45,827 bases of DNA from Bordetella parapertussis (GTDB taxonomy: Bacteria > Pseudomonadota > Gammaproteobacteria > Burkholderiales > SG8-41), in the NCBI GenBank assembly GCA_945864585.1, contig CAMBCF010000029.1:1-45827 (forward strand), written 5' to 3'. Of this stretch, positions 9,443 to 18,914 are shown piece after piece. Both the position numbers and the translations under genes were made by a program. Position 1 is the stretch's first letter, and every line of letters starts with the position of its first letter. Under the pieces are notes generated by a model that worked only from the letters and a program-made list of their open reading frames with translations, had not been told where the DNA came from and searched no databases.

Positions 9443-10378
9443 ATGGAATTTTTCAGATTCAAACGCGACATACCGTTCATGCGCCACGCGCTGATCTTCA
9501 ATGTGATCTCCCTGATTACGTTTTTAATCGCGGTGGTGTCCCTGTCTACCAAGGGCCTGCATCTGGGGGTGGATTTCACCGGCGGCACGGTGATGGAAGT
9601 GCGCTACAGCCAGCCCGCCGATCTCAACCAGATACGCGATGCCATGGCCAAACTCGGCTTCACCGAGGCCAGCGTGCAGAATTTCGGAACCACTCGCGAT
9701 GCACTGATTCGTCTGCCGGTGAAACAGGGCGTGACCAGTGCGAAATTGTCGGAGCAGGTTTTGGTGGCGTTAAAGCAAATCGACAGCGCGGTGGAGCTCA
9801 AGCGCGTCGAGTTCGTCGGCCCGCAGGTCGGCAAGGAATTGCTCGAAAACGGTGCACTGGCGCTGCTGTTCGTATCGATCGGTATTGTGCTCTACCTGTG
9901 GTTGCGCTTCGAGTGGAAGTTCGGCGTCTCGGCGATCGTCGCCAACCTGCACGACGTGGTGATTATTCTCGGATGCTTCTCGCTGTTTCAGTGGGAATTT
10001 TCACTGCCGGTGCTGGCGGCGGTACTGGCGATTCTGGGGTATTCGGTCAATGAATCGGTAGTGGTGATGGACCGGGTGCGCGAGAATTTCCGCAACCGCA
10101 GGTTCCGCGCCACGCCTGTGCCGCAGGTGATTGACAACGCGATCACCGCCACCATGTCGCGCACCATCATCACTCACGGCTGCACGCAGCTGATGGTGTT
10201 CTCGATGCTGATTTTCGGCGGTGAGACGCTGCATTATTTCGCGCTGGCGCTGACCATCGGCATCTGCTTTGGCATCTATTCCTCGGTGCTGGTCGGCAGT
10301 CCCCTGCTGATTTGGCTGGGTCTGCGCCGCGAAGACCTCGCCCGGGCCGAACGCAAGCCTGCTGACGCAGCGGTGTGA
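9443..10378 (+). CDS. secF: Protein translocase subunit SecF
   Basis: A 311-residue partner of SecD. The chosen ATG begins MEFFRFKRDIPFMRH, the usual SecF start; an earlier in-frame TTG would translate the heptamer repeats and is rejected. Membrane helix 1 is near residues 17-36, then LGVDFTGGTVMEV, the periplasmic domain, and five helices from about residue 130. SVNESVVVMDRVRENF near residue 205 is the conserved RND-core motif. GGAA six bases before the ATG serves as ribosome site. It is co-directional with secD, and the following DedA gene is also on this strand. Confidence 0.97.
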   Translation: MEFFRFKRDIPFMRHALIFNVISLITFLIAVVSLSTKGLHLGVDFTGGTVMEVRYSQPADLNQIRDAMAKLGFTEASVQNFGTTRDALIRLPVKQGVTSAKLSEQVLVALKQIDSAVELKRVEFVGPQVGKELLENGALALLFVSIGIVLYLWLRFEWKFGVSAIVANLHDVVIILGCFSLFQWEFSLPVLAAVLAILGYSVNESVVVMDRVRENFRNRRFRATPVPQVIDNAITATMSRTIITHGCTQLMVFSMLIFGGETLHYFALALTIGICFGIYSSVLVGSPLLIWLGLRREDLARAERKPADAAV

Positions 10379-10380
10379 TT

Positions 10381-10420
10381 TGAAGAGTGAAACGCCCCTC
10401 TCCGCAACCTTCACTCTTCA
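10381..10420. repeat. Heptamer hairpin between secF and the DedA gene
   Basis: Perfect 11-base arms (TGAAGAGTGAA at 10381-10391 and TTCACTCTTCA at 10410-10420) sit around an 18-base loop. The right arm is two heptamers, CCTTCAC and TCTTCAC. It begins two bases after the secF stop and could also attenuate transcription, although no T-run follows. Confidence 0.72.
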
Positions 10421-10439
10421 CGCACTAAAAAAGGCCTAC

Positions 10440-11093
10440 GTGGAACTCCTGACCACCTTCATCGATATCGTACTGCACCTCGACAAGCACCTGCAGCTGC
10501 TGATCCAGAACTACGGCGTGTGGATCTACGCGATCCTGTTCCTGATTATCTTCTGTGAAACAGGGCTGGTGGTAACGCCGTTTTTGCCGGGCGACTCATT
10601 GTTGTTTGTAGCCGGCGCGCTGGCGGCAACCGGCGGCATGCACGTGCATACGCTGTTCCTGGTTTTGGTCGCGGCATCCTTTCTGGGTGATAACACCAAT
10701 TACTGGGTCGGCCGTTTCTTCGGCCCCAAGGTTTTTTCAAGGGACGGCTCGCTATTGTTCAACCCCAAATACCTTGAACAAACACAGGGCTTCTACGACC
10801 GGCACGGCGGCAAGACCGTCGTCATCGCTCGTTTTGTGCCTATTGTGCGCACCTATGCACCCTTCGTGGCCGGTATCGGACGCATGCGCTACCCGCGCTT
10901 TGTGATGTTTGCTGCCGGCGGCGCGGTGCTGTGGATCGGCTCGCTGGTCTATGCCGGATATTTTTTCGGCAACATTGCGTGGGTGAAGAGCAATCTATCT
11001 CTGGTAATTGTCGGCATCGTTGTGCTGTCGATATTACCCGGCATTATCGCGTTCTTGCGCAGCAAGTTCGGCTCGAGCGCCGGCGCGGCGTGA
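10440..11093 (+). CDS. DedA family membrane protein
   Basis: A 217-residue inner-membrane protein of the DedA/VTT family, relatives of which are linked to lipid-carrier flipping, membrane homeostasis and pH tolerance. Hydrophobic segments are near residues 20-40, 45-70, 135-165 and 170-195. The family motif F-x-E-T-G-L-V-V-T-P-F-L-P-G-D-S is at about residues 37-52. The re-entrant block GRFFGPKVFSRDGS and the RFVPIVRTYAPFVAGIGRM stretch near residue 130 confirm the family. The start chosen is GTG at 10440 with AAGG before it. An upstream TTG start would translate the heptamer hairpin and is less likely. It converges on the thioredoxin gene. Confidence 0.92.
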   Translation: MELLTTFIDIVLHLDKHLQLLIQNYGVWIYAILFLIIFCETGLVVTPFLPGDSLLFVAGALAATGGMHVHTLFLVLVAASFLGDNTNYWVGRFFGPKVFSRDGSLLFNPKYLEQTQGFYDRHGGKTVVIARFVPIVRTYAPFVAGIGRMRYPRFVMFAAGGAVLWIGSLVYAGYFFGNIAWVKSNLSLVIVGIVVLSILPGIIAFLRSKFGSSAGAA

Positions 11094-11109
11094 ACCTCAA
11101 TAAAAACGA

Positions 11110-11744
11110 TTAGTTAAGCGCGCCCGCCAGTTTGCGCCGATAGTCGCCCACCAGCGGATGATCGCTGCCCATGACACTAAACAGCTGCAACATGGTTTTG
11201 CGTGCGCCGTCGTCCTTGTATTTGCGGTCACGGCGCACGATTTCCAGCAACTGATCCAGCGCCTCTGCGTACTGCGCGAGCGCGATGTGCTGACGGGCGA
11301 GTCTGAGGCGCGCATCGGAATCGTTGGCATTGGCTGCAATGCGCTTCAACAGTTCATCGGTGTTCGCGCCGCTGCCGGCATCCGACGTAAGGGCAAGCCG
11401 CGCCTGTAGCAATTGAATAATCCTGTCGAGAAACGCACGTACCCGCGGTTCCGGCAAGGCGCCGGAGAATTCATCCACCAGCTCGCCGTTGACGAAGGCT
11501 TTGACATTGGGAATGCCGCGCACGCCATAACGTTGCGCGAGCGGCTGGTTGTCGTCGGAATTGACTTTCGCCAGGCGAAATTTCCCCTGGTATTCCGCTG
11601 CGAGCTTTTCCAGCACGGGTTTCAGTGCGAGGCACGGCCCGCACCATGCGGCCCAAAAATCGACCACTACCGGAACCGTTTTCGAGGCTTCGATTACCGC
11701 CTGCTCGAAATCCGCGGCAGAGACATCCAGGCTGTGCGGAGACA

Positions 11745-11745
<1 letters not shown>
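11110..11745 (-). CDS. Thioredoxin-TPR co-chaperone, CnoX/YbbN-like
   Basis: A 211-residue cytoplasmic protein with an N-terminal thioredoxin domain (about residues 1-110) and a C-terminal TPR-like region (about 115-211, with repeated LARQHIALAQYAEALDQLL-type helices). The active site WCGPC gives Cys35 and Cys38, and the cis-Pro is in RGIPNVKAF near residue 78. The E. coli relative lacks the classic CXXC pair, so this form may keep reductase activity as well as holdase function, as in Caulobacter CnoX. Its ATG overlaps the purB stop by one base (TGATG), so the two genes are translationally coupled. Confidence 0.88.
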
Positions 11746-13145
<1,400 letters not shown>

Positions 13146-13176
13146 TTAACATACGTGCTGACACTCAAAGCCACCC

Positions 13177-14523
13177 ATGACCACCGCCAGCCAGGCGCTC
13201 GCGCGCTACGCCACTGATCTGAAGTACGAGCAAATACCCTCGGAGGTTGTGGAGCGCGCCAAGGATTGTTTGATCGACACCGTGGCCGCCTGCGTGCTGG
13301 GCGCGCAAATGCCGTGGACGCAGACCGTGATCGAATACGCCCAGCGCAACAGCGCACCGGGCGCATCGAACGTGCTGGGCACGGAAATCAAAGTGCGCGC
13401 GCCGTTTGCGTGCCTGTGTAATGGCGCGGCGGCGCACGCATTCGAACTGGATGCCTTGTGCGAGCCGAGTGTGGGCATGCATCCGGGCGCGGCACTCGCG
13501 GTGCCGGGCTTGGCGGTGGCGCAGGGGCGCAAGAAGAGCGGCAAGGAACTGATCGAAGCCTTTGTTGCAGGCTTTGAGGTGCTGTATCGCATCGGACAGG
13601 CAACGCGGCATTCGCCGGAGAAACTCGGCTTTCACGCGCCCGCTGTGATGGGTGTGTATGGCGTGTCCTGTGTGGTGGCCAAACTGTTTAATGAAAGCGC
13701 TGAACAGATGGCGCACGCGTTTGGTATTGCGGGTTCGCTGAGTTCGGGGCTGATGGAATTTTCGCGCAGCGGCGGTATGGTCAAGCGCCTGCATTTGGGA
13801 CGTGCCGCTGAAAGCGGCTTTCTGGCCGCGGCGCTGGCGCGCGATGGTTACACCGGGCCGGCCGAAGTGCTCGAGGGCCAATACGGCGCGTTGCATACGT
13901 TCTGCCGCGACGCCGAGCCTGAACGCATGACGCAAGACCTCGGCGTGGTGTGGCATACGATGAAAGCCAAGTTCAAACGCTTTGCCTGCCATTCCAACGC
14001 ACAAGTGCCGGTGTCGCTGGTACTCGACCTGCAGGGCAGGCACGGCATCACCGGTGACGATGTGGCGCGCATCGCGCTGGCGGTCAATGAAAAATCGCTG
14101 AGTCATCACAACATCCCTGAGCCGGCTGACCTGGCCATGGCGCAATACAGCGTGCCGTTCAGCACGGCGCTGGCGCTGTATTTCGATCCCACGGATCCGT
14201 GGGTGTTCTGTGACAGGAACGTCAACGATCCGCGCATCCGTGCGCTGTCAAAATCCGCAACACTGGCGCCGATGCCTTCTGCCGCCAGTCAGGTGGGCAT
14301 GGCAACGCGCGTCACCTTGCATCTGAAAAACGGCCACACGCTAAGCGCGGAAGGCGACAATTTCAAAGGCACGCCCGCGACGCCGCTGACGCGCGGCGAA
14401 TTGCTGGAGAAATTTCTCAAGCTCACCGCGCATCGCGCGCGCCCGCATGCCGAGCGGCTGTTCTCGCAACTGGCTGATGCAGAAAATATCAAGGATATCA
14501 GTGCACTGAATTTTGCGTTGTAG
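13177..14523 (+). CDS. MmgE/PrpD family protein
   Basis: A 448-residue member of the family that includes 2-methylcitrate dehydratase, cis-aconitate decarboxylase and iminodisuccinate epimerase. The N-terminal helical domain starts with ASQALARYATDLKYEQIP, and DCLIDTVAACVLGAQMP follows near residue 30. The block HAFELDALCEPSVGMHPGA near residue 88 is the family's active-site region. FKRFACHSNAQVPVSLVLDL near residue 268 marks the second domain. It stands alone upstream of a Bug receptor gene. No clear Shine-Dalgarno sequence precedes the ATG. The substrate is unknown; a second, distant family member lies at 30784-32247. Confidence 0.85.
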   Translation: MTTASQALARYATDLKYEQIPSEVVERAKDCLIDTVAACVLGAQMPWTQTVIEYAQRNSAPGASNVLGTEIKVRAPFACLCNGAAAHAFELDALCEPSVGMHPGAALAVPGLAVAQGRKKSGKELIEAFVAGFEVLYRIGQATRHSPEKLGFHAPAVMGVYGVSCVVAKLFNESAEQMAHAFGIAGSLSSGLMEFSRSGGMVKRLHLGRAAESGFLAAALARDGYTGPAEVLEGQYGALHTFCRDAEPERMTQDLGVVWHTMKAKFKRFACHSNAQVPVSLVLDLQGRHGITGDDVARIALAVNEKSLSHHNIPEPADLAMAQYSVPFSTALALYFDPTDPWVFCDRNVNDPRIRALSKSATLAPMPSAASQVGMATRVTLHLKNGHTLSAEGDNFKGTPATPLTRGELLEKFLKLTAHRARPHAERLFSQLADAENIKDISALNFAL

Positions 14524-14526
14524 ACG

Positions 14527-14570
14527 GTAGCGCGCCGGAAGCTGCGCCGCCTACCGCGCCGGCGTGCTAC
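14527..14570. terminator. Inverted repeat downstream of MmgE/PrpD gene
   Basis: Arms GTAGCGCGCCGG (14527-14538) and CCGGCGTGCTAC (14559-14570) pair with one mismatch, and a smaller GCGGTAGGCGG-like core lies inside. There is no T-run, so it is either a factor-independent terminator of weak type or a dispersed palindrome. Confidence 0.4.
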
Positions 14571-14615
14571 AGTGACAGCGCAAACGTATTTGACTTTTGA
14601 CCCGGGAGAATTGCC

Positions 14616-15623
14616 ATGATGCATTTCGCGATGACCACAGCTGGTGCTGTGTTTTTGTTACTTGCTTCTGCCGCCACGGCGCAGACCGGCGCGGGATCGG
14701 GGAACCCTTCGACAGGCTCAGGACAGGCTTACCCCGTGCGTCCGATCCGCATCATCGTGCCGAACACCGCGGGCAGCGCGACCGACGGCGTGACGCGTAT
14801 CGTGGCGCAGCGTCTGACCGAAACCCTGGGCCAGCAGACGGTGGTGGACAACCGCGCGGGTGCGAGCGGCATCATTGGTCACGAAATTACCATGAACGCC
14901 GTGCCCGACGGCTACACCGTGCTGGTCTCCACTTCCTCGGGCCTGGTACTCAATCCGCTGCTGATGAAGGTGCCCTACGACCCGCACCGCGATTTCACGC
15001 TGATTTCGCTGCTGGTGATGAGCCCGCAGATGCTGGTCAGCCACGTGGGCCTGCCCGCACGCAACATCGACGAGCTGGTCGCGCTGGCGCGCGCGAGACC
15101 GGGGCAGCTTAACTGCGCATCGCCGGGTTTCGGCACCTCGAATCACCTCGGCTGCGAAATGATCAAGACCATGACCTCGGTGAACTTTCTGCACGTGCCG
15201 TACAAGGGCACTGCGCCTGCGATCACCGATGTGGTCGGCGGTCAGGTGCAGTTCATGTTCAACAGCATGCCCGCGGTCTACCCGCTTGCCAAAGCGGGCA
15301 AGCTGCGCGCGCTGGCGCACGGCGGCACCAAACGTTCACCCGCCGCGCCCGAAGTGCCGACCGTGGCCGAGAGCATCCCCGGATTTCAATGCATCACCTG
15401 GTACGCGATGGTTGCGCCGCGCGGCATTCCACCGGCGATTACCGCGAGGCTGAATGCGGAAGTGGTGAAAATGTTCGCCGATCCGCCCTTCGCCCAGCGC
15501 ATCATCGATCAGGGTCAGGAGCCGCAATCCAGCACGCCCGCGCAACTCGTCGCGCACATGCGTGCCGAGTCCGTGCGCTGGTCCGACGTGATCAAGCGCG
15601 CGGGGCTTAAGCTCGAACGCTAA
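14616..15623 (+). CDS. Bug-family (TctC-like) periplasmic solute-binding protein
   Basis: A 335-residue secreted receptor of the tripartite tricarboxylate transporter family. Signal peptide residues 1-23 end ATAQ. The family strand YPVRPIRIIVPNTAGSATD follows, and VPYKGTAPAITDVVGGQVQF near residue 200 is the ligand-loop signature. GGGAGA precedes the ATG. Between the signal peptide and the fold, residues 30-38 (NPSTGSGQA) are encoded by a 25-base dispersed repeat at 14705-14729, an in-frame insertion into the flexible N-terminus. No TctA or TctB gene is nearby, so the receptor must serve a transporter elsewhere or act in signalling. Confidence 0.92.
   Translation: MMHFAMTTAGAVFLLLASAATAQTGAGSGNPSTGSGQAYPVRPIRIIVPNTAGSATDGVTRIVAQRLTETLGQQTVVDNRAGASGIIGHEITMNAVPDGYTVLVSTSSGLVLNPLLMKVPYDPHRDFTLISLLVMSPQMLVSHVGLPARNIDELVALARARPGQLNCASPGFGTSNHLGCEMIKTMTSVNFLHVPYKGTAPAITDVVGGQVQFMFNSMPAVYPLAKAGKLRALAHGGTKRSPAAPEVPTVAESIPGFQCITWYAMVAPRGIPPAITARLNAEVVKMFADPPFAQRIIDQGQEPQSSTPAQLVAHMRAESVRWSDVIKRAGLKLER
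14705..14729 (+). repeat. 25-bp dispersed repeat inside a coding sequence, copy 1
   Basis: The unit CCCTTCGACAGGCTCAGGAC continues with AGGCT. It matches the reverse strand of 45360-45384 at 24 of 25 positions. Here it is read in frame as part of the N-terminal linker of a Bug receptor. Confidence 0.85.
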
Positions 15624-15630
15624 GACCGCA

Positions 15631-15807
15631 AAGCATTTCTTTTGCGCCAATTGCGGCATCTATACCCACCATCAACGCCGTTCTAATCCGGAACAATACG
15701 GCTTTAACGTCGGTTGTCTCGAAGGCGTAAATCCCTTCGACCTTGAGCGTGTAGAGCGGGTGCCGACAAATGACGGCGTAAATCACCCGGCGGACCGGCG
15801 CGCCTGA
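15631..15807 (+). pseudogene. Remnant of a GFA/CENP-V-type zinc enzyme (C-terminal part only)
   Basis: A 58-codon open stretch without a start codon begins seven bases after the Bug stop. It reads KHFFCANCGIYTHHQ, then RRSNPEQYGFNVGCLEGVNP and a tail with VNHPADRRA. This is the C-terminal half of the glutathione-dependent formaldehyde-activating (GFA) fold, including one CxxC zinc pair. The N-terminal half with the other zinc ligands is missing, replaced by the end of the intact Bug gene. The reading frame is undamaged to its stop, so the loss looks recent or the fragment is under little drift. Family members are about 120-140 residues long. Confidence 0.8.
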
Positions 15808-15810
15808 TTG

Positions 15811-16797
15811 CTATTCAGCCTTAAGCCCCGCATCCAGAATCACCTTGCGCCACGCCGGCACCTCGCGCGCAAGCTGGCGGCGCAGATCGTCCGGCGTTCC
15901 CGGCAGCGGCGTTGCGCCGAACGTGAGCAAACGCTCGCGTACATCGGGGGCGCCGAGGATCGCGAGTATCTCCGTGTTGAGTTTGTTGACGATTTGCGGC
16001 GGTGTTTTCGGTGCGCAATACATGCTGAACCAGCCGCTGGTATCGAAGCCCGGAAATCCGGATTCGGCAATGGAAGGCACGTCCGGGAAAAGAGGGGTGC
16101 GCTTGGCGGTGGTGACGGCGAGCGCCGTGAGCGCGCCGAGCTTTACGTGCTGCGTCAGCACCAACACATTGTCGATGGCGATTTGCAGGCGTCCGCCGAG
16201 GATGTCCGGCAGCATTGGGCCGGTGCCCTTATAGGGTATGAAAACCATGTCGATGCCGGCGAGACGCTTGAACATTTCACCCGACAGATGCTGCACGGCG
16301 CCCGGCGCCGACGCGCCCCACGAAATTTTGCCGGGGCGCGCTTTTGCATAGGCGATAAATTCCGCCACGGTTTTAACACCGAGCGACGGATGCGCGACCA
16401 TCAGATAAGGCGTGGTTGCGATCAGCGCCAGCGGCTCAAGGTCGCGCTGCACGTTGAAGGTGGCGCTCCGGTACAAGCTGCCCACGATGCTAATCGACGA
16501 ACCCGAAATCAGCAGCGTATAGCCGTCGGGCTGCGATTTCGCCACCAGTTCCGCACCGATGATGCCGCTCGCACCCGGACGATTGTCGATCACTACTTGC
16601 TGGCCGAGGCGCTCAGACAGTTTCGCTCCGATTAATCTGCCCACCAGATCAGTGCTGCCGCCCGGCGTGAAGCCGACGATCAGGCGGATGGGGCGCTGGG
16701 GGTAATCCAGTTTTTGCGCCAGCGCAGGCGACGATGCAACAGCAACGATCAGCGCAAGTGACCGCAATAATGCAATAAGTGGCATGATCATTTTCAT
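15811..16797 (-). CDS. Bug-family periplasmic solute-binding protein
   Basis: A 328-residue tripartite-tricarboxylate-type receptor. The start chosen, MKMIMPLIALLRSLALIVAV, opens a normal signal peptide ending in SSPALAQ. The first strand YPQRPIRLIVGFTPGGSTDL, the DNRPGASGIIGAELVAKSQ block and IPYKGTGPMLPDILGGRL near residue 205 are diagnostic. A longer in-frame start at 16851 would include an AT-rich repeat and is less likely. The gene sits between two truncated gene remnants (15631-15807 and 16823-17095). It has no transporter partner in the window. Confidence 0.92.
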   Translation of the reverse strand: MKMIMPLIALLRSLALIVAVASSPALAQKLDYPQRPIRLIVGFTPGGSTDLVGRLIGAKLSERLGQQVVIDNRPGASGIIGAELVAKSQPDGYTLLISGSSISIVGSLYRSATFNVQRDLEPLALIATTPYLMVAHPSLGVKTVAEFIAYAKARPGKISWGASAPGAVQHLSGEMFKRLAGIDMVFIPYKGTGPMLPDILGGRLQIAIDNVLVLTQHVKLGALTALAVTTAKRTPLFPDVPSIAESGFPGFDTSGWFSMYCAPKTPPQIVNKLNTEILAILGAPDVRERLLTFGATPLPGTPDDLRRQLAREVPAWRKVILDAGLKAE

Positions 16798-16826
16798 TAA
16801 AAAAAATCTTAAAAACAAATACTTAC
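16797..16826 (-). repeat. AT-rich element, copy a (core TAAGTATTTGTTTT)
   Basis: On the minus strand GTAAGTATTTGTTTTTAAG and a T-run lead into the Bug start codon. The TAA of the element is also the stop codon of the remnant at 16823-17095. Three related copies lie at 28602, 32393 and 41194. Confidence 0.65.
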
Positions 16827-17095
16827 AATGAAACACGCCAAGGCGATCCATCTTTGCGCAGGATTGGCACCGTCACATTCTCCGACGCCAGCCGCGTCTG
16901 CACCGACAGACTGTGGGTGCCGGTGCCACCCATCACCACGATCACAATGTCTTCCGGCTTGTCGGAAATCGGCACGCCGAAATCCGCATTGAAATCGGCG
17001 TATTGCTTGAGGCGTTTTTTGCTGAAACTGGTGGGATTGCCGCGCGGTATGCTGCCAAACGGGATGCGTCCGTATTCCCAGATGAAACGCTTTAC
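16823..17095 (-). pseudogene. C-terminal remnant of an unidentified gene, in frame behind the CMD gene
   Basis: Directly after the TAG stop of the carboxymuconolactone-decarboxylase-like gene the same frame stays open for 90 codons without an ATG near its start. It reads KRFIWEYGRIPFGSIPRGNP at the beginning, DIVIVVMGGTGTHSLSVQTR in the middle and RKDGSPWRVSL at the end. The texture (a hydrophobic strand, a GGTGTH loop, ordered codon use) is protein-like rather than random. I do not recognise the family. It looks like the last part of a longer gene whose 5' portion was replaced by the CMD gene. Readthrough of the TAG would give a fusion, but that is speculation. Confidence 0.5.
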
Positions 17096-17644
17096 CTATC
17101 GCGGCAACGCATCGTAGTCCTCTGGCGCCGGAACTTCCAGCGCGCTGGTAATGCCGCACAGCATGCCGTAGTAGTTGACAACCGCCGTCAGTTCGACCAC
17201 CCACTGCGCGCTGTGCCCGCTTTTAAGCGCGTCAAACGTGGCCTGCTCGATGCGGTTGGTGCGCATCAGTTGTTCGACGTAAGCCGCGATCTCGCGGTCG
17301 CCGGGGGGATAACGCGCAGGTTCAGCACGCTGGCGTATCAGATCGATCACCGCTTCCGGCACGCCGTTGCGGCGCGCGCCGTTGACCTGCGCCCCCCACA
17401 CGTAAACGCCCTGGCGCTCGCGCGCCGCAATCAGGATGCCGACCGAACGCGCACGTGGCTCGACGATGGAGTGCTCGCGAAAATAATCACCCAAATCGAA
17501 CACCGGTGCAGCCATCTGCGGGCTGTGCAGGAGCATGCTGAAGGGGCCGCGGATGCCGCCGAATTGTTTTAATACTCTGTCCACCAGCGTGTGGTGCTCG
17601 GCGGGCACTTCGGACTTGGCGGAGACAGGGGAGATTCTGGACAT
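17096..17644 (-). CDS. Carboxymuconolactone decarboxylase (AhpD-like) family protein
   Basis: A 182-residue all-helical protein. The core, EHSIVEPRARSVGILIAARE near residue 70 and a VWGAQVNGARRNGVPEAVID stretch near residue 92, matches the CMD fold. The usual C-x-x-C-x-x-x-H redox motif of AhpD proteins is replaced by V-W-G-A-Q-V-N-G-A, so a peroxidase-reductase role is unlikely. The start is ATG at 17644 with AAGGAAG upstream; earlier in-frame starts lack such a site. It lies downstream of a Bug gene on the same strand and probably belongs to its operon. Relatives often accompany aromatic or lactone catabolism. Its exact reaction is unknown. Confidence 0.8.
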   Translation of the reverse strand: MSRISPVSAKSEVPAEHHTLVDRVLKQFGGIRGPFSMLLHSPQMAAPVFDLGDYFREHSIVEPRARSVGILIAARERQGVYVWGAQVNGARRNGVPEAVIDLIRQRAEPARYPPGDREIAAYVEQLMRTNRIEQATFDALKSGHSAQWVVELTAVVNYYGMLCGITSALEVPAPEDYDALPR

Positions 17645-17747
17645 GGTGGCGGCTTCCTTGGGTTGAGGTTCACTGAGTGTCAACCGGATCATCGGTGTTT
17701 GCTGCGGTGGCCGTCGAGTGAGCGGGCGCACGATTGAAAATTCAACT

Positions 17748-18740
17748 TTACTCGACCTTGATGCCCGTCGCTTTGACCACTTTGGTCCAGCGCGCTATTT
17801 CCGACGTCAGGTATGCCGTAAGTTCCGCCGGCGTACCTCCTACCGGCACCAGGCCGTGGCCATTCAAGCGGTCGCGCACTTCGGTTAGTTTAAGCGTACG
17901 ATTCAATTCGGTATTGAGGATGTTGACGACCTCTTGCGGCGTGCCTCGCGGCGCTAACAGGGCTGTGCGTGACATCACCACAGAATCGGGCACGCCTGCT
18001 TCGCTGAGGGTGGGCACGTCGGGCAAATCGGGTACGCGCTTGGCGGCAGTGACAGCAAGCGGGCGCACCTTGGTGCCAGTGCGTAAGTACGGCAGGCTTT
18101 CCGCTATCGGACTGAAGATCACCGGCATCTGGCCGCCGAGGAACGCCAGCAGCGCCGGAGCGCCACCTTTGAACGGCACGTCCTGCATCTTGATGTTCGC
18201 GTTCATCATGAAAAGTTCGACCGCCATGTGCGTGATGGTGCCTTGCCCGGCCGACGCATACTGGACGTAATTCGGTTTCGCTTTCGCCATGGCGATCAAT
18301 TCCTGCACCGTGTTAATGCCCAGCGACGGTTGCACGATCAGCACGAAAAACGATTGCCCCACCGTGCCGATGGGTGCGTAATCCCTGATCGGATGAAACG
18401 GCAGCTTGGGGTACAGCGGTACATTGGTGGCAATCGACGCGCTGGCGAACAACAGCGTGTAGCCGTCGGGTGTGGCGCGTGCCACCAGTTCATTGCCAAG
18501 TGAAGTACCCGCACCGGGCCGGTTGTCGACGATGACAGTCTTGCCCAAACCCTCACTGAATTTTTGCGCCACAATGCGCGCGAGAATATCCGTGGAACCG
18601 CCCGGCGGCAGGGGCACTATCATGCGGACGGGTCTGACCGGATATCGAGGCGCCTGTGCGGCAGCCAGCGCCGGGCAGGCAACTGTTATTGCAATAACGG
18701 CTGCTCTACACACCTTACTTACTCGTGGGGTTGTTGCCAT
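17748..18740 (-). CDS. Bug-family periplasmic solute-binding protein
   Basis: A 330-residue receptor with a signal peptide (residues 1-28, ending LAAAQ). The strand YPVRPVRMIVPLPPGGSTDI, a DNRPGAGTSLGNELVARATP block and a VPFKGGAPALLAFLGGQ ligand loop follow. ATG at 18740 has AGGAGA five bases upstream, better than the longer start at 18788. It heads a minus-strand unit with the CMD-like gene. A 174-base divergent gap separates it from the CoA-transferase gene, so a shared control region is possible. Confidence 0.92.
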   Translation of the reverse strand: MATTPRVSKVCRAAVIAITVACPALAAAQAPRYPVRPVRMIVPLPPGGSTDILARIVAQKFSEGLGKTVIVDNRPGAGTSLGNELVARATPDGYTLLFASASIATNVPLYPKLPFHPIRDYAPIGTVGQSFFVLIVQPSLGINTVQELIAMAKAKPNYVQYASAGQGTITHMAVELFMMNANIKMQDVPFKGGAPALLAFLGGQMPVIFSPIAESLPYLRTGTKVRPLAVTAAKRVPDLPDVPTLSEAGVPDSVVMSRTALLAPRGTPQEVVNILNTELNRTLKLTEVRDRLNGHGLVPVGGTPAELTAYLTSEIARWTKVVKATGIKVE

Positions 18741-18914
18741 CGTAGTCTCCTGACCTGAAGTAAAAAGTATAGCAGGCAAACTATCCATCGCAGTACTGCG
18801 CAGCCGCTAAATCAAATCCACACGGAAAATCGATGAAATCGCTGTGGTACGTTAAGATTACTCGTGCGCAGTATTCCAATTTCACCATCCACATTCATTT
18901 CGCTGGAGAAACCA

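Noticed and set aside
16809-17204. 131-codon minus-strand frame over the CMD gene end
   Set aside because: The frame differs from both the CMD gene and the remnant behind it, and its translation has no protein-like order. The in-frame remnant 16823-17095 explains the coding texture better.
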